From assembly GCA_027066995.1 (NCBI GenBank), contig JAMOMQ010000101.1, positions 1 to 33,011 on the forward strand: 33,011 nucleotides of DNA. Direction: 5' to 3'. Positions 28,301 to 33,011 of this stretch are shown here, in pieces (within the stretch, counting starts at the first letter, position 1; every line of letters begins with the position of its first letter). The stretch is from Flavobacteriales bacterium (GTDB lineage: Bacteria; Bacteroidota; Bacteroidia; Flavobacteriales; Flavobacteriaceae). The notes below the pieces were generated by a model. That model saw only the letters and a program-made list of their open reading frames with translations. It ran no database searches and had not been told where the DNA came from. Made by a program: the position numbers and the translations under genes.

Positions 28301-31300
28301 TAACTGATCTGTCAGATGATGCGGATCCTTTATCACCTGCTGGTCCTGATGATAATACCATTACTTTTATCACACAAAATGCAGAGTTGACTGTTACCAA
28401 AAATGACGGTATGGATTACTCCGAACAACACCTCAATGTTGGTGATGTTATAACTTATACCATTGTAGTTACCAATTCCGGAAATGTAACGCTATCAAAC
28501 ATTATCGTAACCGATCCTAATGCCCAAATTCAAGGTAGCAATATAATCAACACTTTGGCTCCGGGCGAAATAGCAACATTAACAGCAACTCATGTCATTA
28601 CTCAAAATGAAATGAATGCCGGTATTATTTATAATCAAGCGACTGCTCAAGTTAATTATAACGCCACAACTATATCTGATCTGTCAGATGATACGGATTT
28701 ATCTTCTCCTTCGGGCGAAGACGATCCTACCATCACACATTTATTCAGGTATGCGGGGATAGAAGTAACCAAAGATGATCAATTACCCTATGCCCCTCAA
28801 AATTTGCATGTAGGTGATATCATAAACTATCATATAAATGTGACCAATACCGGTAATGTTACGCTTAATTTGGTAAATGTATCTGACAATAATGCCAATA
28901 TCATCAGTGGTAATCCCATTGTAGATATTCAACCCGGTGCTACTATGATAGTTACGGCACAACATACGGTTACACAAGCAGATATTGACGCCGGTCAGAT
29001 TGTTAATTCTGCAACTGCCCAGACCTCGTTTAACGGTCAAAATTATGTTGATATTTCCGATGATACCGATCCTGATTCACCCAATGGTGTTGATGATCCG
29101 ACCATCACCCATATTGTCCAAACACCACAATTTGAAATTACCAAAGATGACGGCTTGCCGTATGTCGATCAAAATATTCAAGTAGGCGATGTCATTCAAT
29201 ATCTTATCAATATAACCAATACCGGAAATGTTACATTACATAATATAGATATGAGTGATGACAATGCCAATATTATAGGCAGTCATATTATAACCGACTT
29301 GGATCCCGGACAAACAGTCAGCATCAATGCCACTCATAATGTGACTCAAGCCGATATTGATGCAGGTATAATCAGTAATCAAGCTGCCGGCACTTGTCTG
29401 TTTGACGGACAAGACATTAACGATTTGTCTGATGATGCCGATATAAATGCACCACCGGGGGCGGACGATCCTACCTTAACACATATCAACAGACATCCGG
29501 AATTAACCGTAACCAAAGATGATAATTTGCCTTATATACCTCAAAACTTGGGAGTGGGTGATGTAATTGTTTACAATATCACGGTTACCAATACCGGTAA
29601 TGTCACCTTGACCAATATAGATGTAACAGATGCTAATGCAGTCATTGCTTCCGGCAACAATATAGGAAGTCTCGATCCGGGTGAAGCGGTTTCCATTTCA
29701 GCTACCCATACTATTACCCAAGCCGATTTAGATGCCGGCATGGTTAGCAATTCAGCTGTGGCCACAACCACATTTGACGGGCAAACCGTTATGGATACTT
29801 CGGATGATACTGATCCGGATTCGCCGTCAGGTCAAGATGATCCGACTATTACCATGTTGATACAAACGGCAGAACTTACGGTTACCAAAGATGACCAACT
29901 GCCTTATACAGATCAAACTTTAGCAGTAGGTGATGATATTAATTATATTATTACCGTAACCAACACCGGTAATGTAACTTTGCAAAATATTGTTGTTTCT
30001 GATAACAATGCTAATATTACCGGAAACAGTCTTATTACCGATTTGGCACCGGGCGAATTTGTTAACATTAATGCGGTTCACCAGGTAACTCAGGCCGATA
30101 TAGATGCAGGTGAAGTAATCAATTCGGCTTTAGCTACCGTGCAATATGCAGGTAATACCGTAAGCGATTTATCAGATGACCTCGATAGCGGTGCTCCGCT
30201 TGGTGATGATGATCCGACAATTACGCATATTAAACAACTGCCGGCTATAGAAGTTACCAAAGATGATCAACTGGCTTATACACCTCAAAATATGTCAGTT
30301 GGCGATGTTATTCAATATCAAATTATTGTAAAAAATACCGGTAATGTCACCTTCCCGTTGGTCAATGTTAGCGATAATAATGCCAGTATTGTAAGTGGTA
30401 ATCCGGTTACAAATTTGGTTCCCGGCAATACCGCTACAATTATAGCAACACATACAATTACACAAATTGATTTGGATTTAGGTTTTGTAAGTAACGTAGC
30501 TACGGTTACTGCTGATTTTAATCATCAAACTTATCATGATTTGTCCGATGATACCGACCCTGATTCTCCGGCCGGCCCCGATGATCCTACCATTACGCAT
30601 TTGGTTCAGAATCCGGTATTAACTTTGACCAAAGATGATTTGTTGCCTTATACCAATCAAAATTTGGCTGTAGGAGATGTGATTCATTATAATATTTATG
30701 TATCTAATGAAGGAAATGTCAGCTTGACCAACATAGTGGTAACAGATGACAATGCTACGATAACAGGTAGTAATGCAATCGCTGTTTTACCAGTAGGGCA
30801 AACTGCTACTATACAAGCAACTCATATTGTGACTCAGGCTGATATAGATGCCGGTTTTGTTAGTAATTCGGCAACCGGAACAACAATTTTTAACAATACG
30901 GATATTTCCGATATCAGTGATGATACAGATCCGTTTGCGCCTCCCGGTTTAGATGACCCTACGATTACACATATCAATCAGAATCCGAGTATTGTAGTGA
31001 CTAAGGATGATCAAAAAGATTATACGCCGCAAAATTTAGCTGTAGGTGATGTCATTACTTATAATATTTATGTTACTAATACAGGTAATGTAACACTGAA
31101 TGATATCAATCTTACCGATAACAATGCTCAAATTGTATCTGGTAATCCCATTGGCACATTGCCTCCCGGGTATACCGAAACCGTGGTTGCTACGCATGTA
31201 GTTACCCAAGCTGATATTGATGCCGGAAAAGTCATCAATAGTGCCACAGCAGTAACTTTCTTTAACAACAATAGTATAACTGATATATCCGATGACACGG

Positions 31301-33011
31301 ATATAGCTTCACCCTCCGGTAGTGATGATCCTACGGTTACTTTTATACTACAACGTCCTGAAGTAACTGTTTTAAAAGATGATCAATTAGATTATTCGCC
31401 TCAAAATTTACAGGTTGGTGATGTAATTAATTATCAAATCATAGTCAAAAATACCGGTAATGTCAGTTTGCAAAACATTAAAATTACAGACAATAATGCT
31501 TTATTAAGTAATAACGGACATGAATTTATAATACCGGCTTTGGATATCAACGAAGTTTATACTATTTCCGCGACGCATACCGTTACCCAAGCAGATATTA
31601 ATGCCGGTCAATATATCAATGCGGCACAAGCCAGTTTGCAATACAATGGTAATGATGTATCCGACTGGTCCGACGATGTTGATTTATTATCGCCGGCCGG
31701 CCCCGATGACCCTACCGTAACACATATATTGCAAACACCGGCTATGACGGTTACCAAAGATGACCAATTGCCGTATAGCCCTCAAAATTTACAAGTAGGA
31801 GATGTGGTTACTTATCGTATTGTTGTTAAAAATACCGGAAATGTAATTTTAGATTTAATTACCATAACGGACAACAATGCCAATATTATTAGTGGTAATC
31901 CCATTACCAATTTATATCCCGGACAACAAAGTATTGTAATGGCAGAGCACACTATTACCCAAGCCGACATTGATGCCGGTCAAATTACCAATCAAGCTAT
32001 TGCATCTACCATATTTAACGGACTGACTTATTTAGAATTGTCTGACGATCCCGATCCGGATGCTCCCTCAGGTGACCACGATGCTACGATTACTACTATT
32101 GCTCAAAATCCTAGTATCTCTATTACCAAAGATGATCAAATGCCGTATACCGCTCAAGTTTTAAATGTTAATGATGTCATCACATATAACATTGTAGTGA
32201 CTAATGATGGTAATGTCAGTTTAAATCATATAGAGATAACCGATGCAAACGCCACTATTCAAGGCAGTCCTATCATTCCGTCATTATTGCCCGGCGAATC
32301 ACATACCATTATTGCAACCCATACGGTAACGCAATTAGATATAGACACCGGTCATATTATCAATCAAGCCGAAGGTATTTGTAGTTTCAACAATGCCGAT
32401 GTTACGGATTTATCCGATGATACGGATATCAACTCACCTATTGGTGATGACGACCCTACGATAACAACTATAATTCAAAATCCTGTTATTACCGTCTTTA
32501 AAGACGATCAATTGGATTATTCCGACCAAAATTTAGTGGTAGGTGATGTGATTCATTATCAAATTACGGTGCATAATGATGGCAATACAACTTTGCACGA
32601 TATTCAAATAACCGATCAAAATGCCGATATTATTTCGGGTAATCCAATTTTGGTATTAAATCCGGGAGACACTGCTACTGTTTTAGCAGAGCATACCGTT
32701 ACCCAAGCCGATATTGATGCCGGACAAATCAGCAATTCGGCTTTGGCAGAAACTTTGTTTGGTAATACGGTAGTTTCCGACTTATCAGATGATACCGACC
32801 CTAATGCACCTTTAGGATTGGATGACCCGACTATTACACATATTGTAAGGACCCCCGGATTGACAGTTACCAAGGACGACCGTTTAGATATGGTGCCTCA
32901 AGATTTGTCAGTGGGAGATGTAATTGATTATCAAATTATAGTCACTAACTCGGGTAATGTTACCTTGTATAACATCACGGTAACTGACGACAATGCCCAG
33001 TTTACGGGTTC
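19369..33011 (+). CDS. Giant secreted cadherin-like/PA14/DUF7507-repeat surface protein, 3' end cut
   Basis: One frame stays open to the window edge: at least 4,547 residues with no stop. An in-frame TAA at 19330 makes ATG 19369 the first start. It opens with a signal peptide (about residues 1-20, ITGFA). Four cadherin-like repeats follow (about 28-453), then a region with most of the cysteines (about 460-960), a short DxDxD run (about 964-990), a PA14 domain (about 995-1140), more DxDxDG repeats (about 1160-1365) and the Ig-like array from residue 1395 onward. Similar architectures in Bacteroidota are exported by type IX secretion and act as adhesins or filaments; the sorting domain would be past the window. 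Function is inferred from architecture only. Codon use and base composition look like the neighbours, so recent transfer is not indicated. Confidence 0.95.
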   Translation, partial: MKHSYIFLIFLYFSSITGFANLFVPPPVDDTATTPVNTQLQVAAPGVLSNDDINGNTGSDLSISRFTINGTNYPPGQPVNIPGVGTFVMNADGSYTFTPDSGYTGSFDVTYTATDGSSSATAVLHITVGNANNNAPAPQDDSVTIFENTTLNQNAPGLLNNDSDPDGDPLTIVSFVVNGNTYSAGTTVHLAEGDLTINADGSYTFVPANGYTGNLPTVTYTVSDGQDTATAHLYITVRPNDAPNANDDSYTTLIDTTINENAPGLLGNDSDPDGDPINIISISIGGNTYSPGQTINLPEGNLTIYADGSFTFVPANGYTGTVPTVTYTISDGAEIDTANLTIIVRDNQPPTLQDDEAITTEGVTINAGAPGVLGNDSDPDGDPLTVVSFTVDGNTYSAGQTAHLAEGDLTLNADGSYTFVPASGYVGLVPTVTYTASDGFDTGTAELNIIVDYVNTDPEIYISSCNQGYTASGYYKIYYDVYVFNHSYAYGAQNLQITNDLNAIFGYHCIVDIDRMWLDSGNTLAGSTDPAMYNASSWDTNEYDESDPSPGRDGIFNAAAVANNTLYPRQYITFGVCILVDPNCAGGAGTGSGNGVTFDNVFDLTSSIGNSTEHLSISDFHTSQTTVAGGIHVPVDTPPINADGTYDFDLVVTLTNDGSNTANNVQFFLPLYEFTANGIPINSQVITQTGGPGLATNASYDGGDTTGTNTGILANNQSLAAGQTVTFNIHYNVGPTSFNGYLGFHAPNPSMTQGNADVILPGGGGLENPGQQSYVIWSDALGNHLDRYYVLDNITDIPSSESQCTCDTNGITLNYNIQLSVDKSIVSDVPAASNLRGNRDITFQITVTNRSSSNVQLENPTLRDNLAAICDASHIIQVGAPVVTASTATATPNINPGFNGISDTHIFDDASGILQPGESVTVQFTVEFDDPCFGINYAAFSGNDPSGQNPNTRWDGVEVLVYPDFDNDHLPDNVDIDDDNDAILDVDEACPGLAGEYYGTNYWVYNVFSALRRVYNNTPKATFIATSTNFNNGSGSLGYWTHLQQFLGADASSLDNDPDNNRRGIILLKGYVYMQAGNHNFRVYADDGYRIKVNGNIVAIKNHNGSATTITHNSFNIPQTGYYPIEILYWDAGGSYRFKVEERRLGDAYHYLDDTNTLRDCDMDQDGQTNNVDLDTDNDGLTDIFEAGGTDVDHDGQVDYPTSGDPTSMNDADNDGLDDAYDLNQGGTPIPNTDSDGDGHPDFRDIDSDNDGIVDYIEAQTTFGPILLSGTDADHDGIDDAYDIDDLLQLGIGGLNGTYIVPINTDGVDQPDYLDDNSDNDADSDYVEAWDVNNDTVADTNYSGIDDDNDGLDDAFDTNPSLADPTNGNQTAYYFPDNDTPGGDRDWREQAAKLEVTKDDGYPYTPQDLIVGDVITYQIHVHNTGTVPLNNINVTDANANIVSGNPISTIDAYDTVTLIATHTVTQADIDAGQIANSATATTTYDGDTVTDISDDTDPDSPANDDDPTITFVAQHPEITITKDDQMPYLPQNITLGQVITYQIVVRNTGNVTVTNIVVTDANAQIQGNPVIASLAPNETAVLTATHTVTQAELDAGYISNQAVGTFTYDGTVYDDASDDLDPSSPAGDDDPTITHILQSPALTVTKNDQLPYTPQNLVVGDVITYEILVTNDGNVTLPLVNITDDNGVFVSGNPITNLAPGATGRVIVQHTVTQADLDAGQISNSAVASTDFNGSTYSDTSDDTDPDSPAGDNDPTITHLVQNPSIEVTKDDNFVYLPQNLNVGDVINYDIVVTNNGNVSLHNISVSDDNATFSGSPSISDLPVGASATITATHTITYEDIDAGQVINSAVGTVNFGTQTVSDVSDDTDPGSPGGPDDPTITYIQQIPELTVTKDDNYPDTPQNLVVGDVITYTITVTNTGNVTLQNITVTDPIGTVVSGSPIATLAQGQSAIVIANYTITQDDINNGQVSNTAIATTVYNGNTIQDLSDDTDTSSGPGDDDPTITYIAQNVELTVTKDDNLPYSPQNLAVGDVITYNITVTNTGNVDLHSIVVTDSNANIQGSNTIPILHVNESVNITATHTITQAELDNGQVINQAVATVIYNGVSISDLSDDTDLSSPSGNDDPTITSLVRNPALEVTKDDQLPYTPQNLSVGDIITYHIYVRNTGNMTLQNITVSDANASIVSGNPILNLAPGATAMVVAEHSVTQADIDAGQVSNSAVASVDFNGHNYSDTSDDTDAGSPAGDDDPTITFIIQTPGFVVTKDDQLAYIPQNLAVGDTIHYNIYVTNTGNVTLNNVIINDNNASFTGSNVINTLNVNATEVIQATHVVTLADIDAGQVSNSATGTVTYHNVDYTDVSDDTDPNAPANDDDPTITFIAQHPEITITKDDQLDYSAHNLAPGDIIAYEIIVTNTGNVTLGNIDVTDANANITSGLPITSLAPGNSATITATHTVTQTEIDNGQVINQAVGTTTYNGSNISDLSDDTDPLSPGGEDDPTITYIGQNAALEVTKDDQLPYTPQNFVVGDVITYLITIKNIGNINLYNIHVNDNNATIQGSNLISSLAPGETTTVTATHSITQAEIDAGQVINTAVATVTIGGIQYTDLSDDTDISSPNGDNDPTITHIAQNPEMEVTKDDHLPYTAQNLQVGDVINYTIKVTNTGNVTLPVINMTDNNASITSGTPIQNLAPGSTATVTATHTVTQADINAGQIVNSATASAPFNGLTYTDDSDDTDPGSPQAGQDDPTITHIVQNPGMEIFKDDGYTYLPQNLAVGDVITYNITVSNTGNVDLHNIILTDTNAQIQGLNMIPNLGVGQTQSFTATHAVTQDDINTGFVSNSAVGTCNFNGQVVSDTSDDTDVSSPGGNDDPTITHIVRAPSLVVLKDDNYDYVPQDLHVGDVITYQITVVNNGNVTLDNVVVTDSNANIVSGTPIATLDPGSSANVIANHLVTQADIDAGQVINSATATTDFNGTAVTDLSDDADPLSPAGPDDNTITFITQNAELTVTKNDGMDYSEQHLNVGDVITYTIVVTNSGNVTLSNIIVTDPNAQIQGSNIINTLAPGEIATLTATHVITQNEMNAGIIYNQATAQVNYNATTISDLSDDTDLSSPSGEDDPTITHLFRYAGIEVTKDDQLPYAPQNLHVGDIINYHINVTNTGNVTLNLVNVSDNNANIISGNPIVDIQPGATMIVTAQHTVTQADIDAGQIVNSATAQTSFNGQNYVDISDDTDPDSPNGVDDPTITHIVQTPQFEITKDDGLPYVDQNIQVGDVIQYLINITNTGNVTLHNIDMSDDNANIIGSHIITDLDPGQTVSINATHNVTQADIDAGIISNQAAGTCLFDGQDINDLSDDADINAPPGADDPTLTHINRHPELTVTKDDNLPYIPQNLGVGDVIVYNITVTNTGNVTLTNIDVTDANAVIASGNNIGSLDPGEAVSISATHTITQADLDAGMVSNSAVATTTFDGQTVMDTSDDTDPDSPSGQDDPTITMLIQTAELTVTKDDQLPYTDQTLAVGDDINYIITVTNTGNVTLQNIVVSDNNANITGNSLITDLAPGEFVNINAVHQVTQADIDAGEVINSALATVQYAGNTVSDLSDDLDSGAPLGDDDPTITHIKQLPAIEVTKDDQLAYTPQNMSVGDVIQYQIIVKNTGNVTFPLVNVSDNNASIVSGNPVTNLVPGNTATIIATHTITQIDLDLGFVSNVATVTADFNHQTYHDLSDDTDPDSPAGPDDPTITHLVQNPVLTLTKDDLLPYTNQNLAVGDVIHYNIYVSNEGNVSLTNIVVTDDNATITGSNAIAVLPVGQTATIQATHIVTQADIDAGFVSNSATGTTIFNNTDISDISDDTDPFAPPGLDDPTITHINQNPSIVVTKDDQKDYTPQNLAVGDVITYNIYVTNTGNVTLNDINLTDNNAQIVSGNPIGTLPPGYTETVVATHVVTQADIDAGKVINSATAVTFFNNNSITDISDDTDIASPSGSDDPTVTFILQRPEVTVLKDDQLDYSPQNLQVGDVINYQIIVKNTGNVSLQNIKITDNNALLSNNGHEFIIPALDINEVYTISATHTVTQADINAGQYINAAQASLQYNGNDVSDWSDDVDLLSPAGPDDPTVTHILQTPAMTVTKDDQLPYSPQNLQVGDVVTYRIVVKNTGNVILDLITITDNNANIISGNPITNLYPGQQSIVMAEHTITQADIDAGQITNQAIASTIFNGLTYLELSDDPDPDAPSGDHDATITTIAQNPSISITKDDQMPYTAQVLNVNDVITYNIVVTNDGNVSLNHIEITDANATIQGSPIIPSLLPGESHTIIATHTVTQLDIDTGHIINQAEGICSFNNADVTDLSDDTDINSPIGDDDPTITTIIQNPVITVFKDDQLDYSDQNLVVGDVIHYQITVHNDGNTTLHDIQITDQNADIISGNPILVLNPGDTATVLAEHTVTQADIDAGQISNSALAETLFGNTVVSDLSDDTDPNAPLGLDDPTITHIVRTPGLTVTKDDRLDMVPQDLSVGDVIDYQIIVTNSGNVTLYNITVTDDNAQFTG
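19450..20727 (+). repeat. Four cadherin-like (tandem-95/VCBS-type) repeats
   Basis: Four copies of about 100 residues, at roughly residues 28-128, 137-235, 241-344 and 350-453. The shared pattern is APGxLxNDSDPDGDPLTI, then NG-TYS-G, then LTINADGSYTFVPANGY, then TVTYTxSDG and a closing ThxI-V strand. Copy 1 is the most divergent (NDDINGNTGSD for the Ca-type loop). The NDSDPDGDP loop is a probable Ca-binding site. Such repeats form extended rods in bacterial adhesins. Confidence 0.88.
22258..23470 (+). other. Ca-binding DxDxDG repeats interrupted by a PA14 domain
   Basis: Thrombospondin-3-like Asp-rich repeats appear first at about 22258-22335 (DIDDDNDAILDVDEAC), stop for the PA14 domain, then resume at about 22846 (DMDQDGQ, DTDNDGLTD, DADNDGLDD, DSDGDGHPD, DSDNDGIVD, DADHDGIDD, DDDNDGLDD). 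Cys990 and Cys1161 lie immediately before and after the PA14 domain and could pair. These loops normally bind calcium and stiffen the chain. Confidence 0.85.
22351..22788 (+). other. PA14 domain within the giant protein
   Basis: Residues about 995-1140 have the PA14 layout: GEYYGTNYW at the start, a central RRGIILLKGYVYMQAGNHNF segment ending in RVYADDGYRIKVNG (the A-D-D-G carbohydrate/Ca loop), and TGYYPIEILYWDAGGSYRF at the end. PA14 domains in adhesins such as yeast flocculins bind glycans through the Asp-Asp loop, which is intact here. This is the likely ligand-binding head of the protein; the ligand is unknown. Confidence 0.82.
23551..33011 (+). repeat. Array of 26 Ig-like DUF11/DUF7507-type repeats (last partial)
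   Basis: Repeats begin near 23551, 23921, 24292, 24661, 25036, 25402, 25780, 26150, 26521, 26890, 27262, 27640, 28010, 28381, 28755, 29125, 29496, 29870, 30241, 30612, 30983, 31357, 31741, 32110, 32482 and 32852. The spacing is 366-384 bp, about 124 residues. Each reads VTKDDxxPYTPQNL, VGDVITYxIxVTNTGNVTL, VTDxNA, TATHTVTQADIDAGQ, NSA, then SDDTDPDSP and DDPTITH. The acidic SDDTD...DDP segment is a probable Ca site at each junction. Repeat 22 carries a short insertion in its central loop. The array continues past the window. Odd and even copies differ in a fixed way (see findings). Confidence 0.93.

Noticed and set aside
19876-32873. Many minus-strand open frames of 60-96 codons across the giant gene
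   Set aside because: They recur with the repeat period, are antisense shadows of the repeats (for example repeated IIFGY and LSGINI fragments), and lack start signals.
23551-33011. Regular 370-bp periodicity as a possible CRISPR or satellite array
   Set aside because: The period is far too long for CRISPR, the frame is open throughout, and differences between copies are largely silent or conservative, so it is coding.

Overview
The window looks like chromosomal DNA from a member of the Bacteroidota, most likely close to the Flavobacteriia. It is A+T-rich, starts have no Shine-Dalgarno sequence, and several genes follow a TAnnTTTG promoter element. It holds gene pairs usual in that group: dnaA with a low-molecular-weight phosphatase and a small SAM methyltransferase, and a FadL-like porin with an SGNH lipoprotein. 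There are also DUF6702 and DUF4136 proteins and a giant repeat-rich surface protein. No tRNA, rRNA, insertion sequence or CRISPR array was seen.

Bases 1-464 are non-coding and hold two copies of a dispersed intergenic repeat. From 465 to 4479 five genes run on the minus strand. A probable dnaA operon reads dnaA, LMW phosphatase, RsmI-like methyltransferase, DUF4136 lipoprotein and ends at an intrinsic terminator; an SDR oxidoreductase with its own promoter follows. From 4686 to 9516 five genes run on the plus strand: an acyl-CoA thioesterase, pdxJ and an alpha/beta hydrolase, then the FadL-like protein and the SGNH lipoprotein. A DUF6702 gene (minus) and a six-Asp-box lipoprotein (plus) start 25 bp apart and diverge. 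Then come hisS (plus) and a Tex-like gene (minus), which converge with 3 bp between them. After a 501-bp gap come a UvrD/PcrA-type helicase and cinA. These are mostly housekeeping genes for replication initiation, B6 and tRNA charging, RNA handling, repair and the envelope.

The last 13.6 kb (19369 to the window end) is one open frame of at least 4,547 residues with no stop. It has a signal peptide and four cadherin-like (tandem-95 type) repeats. A cysteine-bearing region follows, then a PA14 domain set inside Ca-binding DxDxDG repeats. It ends in 26 DUF11/DUF7507-type Ig-like repeats of about 124 residues, the last cut by the window edge. It is probably a cell-surface adhesin or filament exported by type IX secretion, but the C-terminal sorting domain lies outside the window.

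The most notable observation is that this array is not a simple tandem series. One loop alternates strictly between odd and even repeats (26 of 26), and other positions recur every fourth repeat. This implies a nested 2- and 4-repeat unit of about 0.74 and 1.49 kb.
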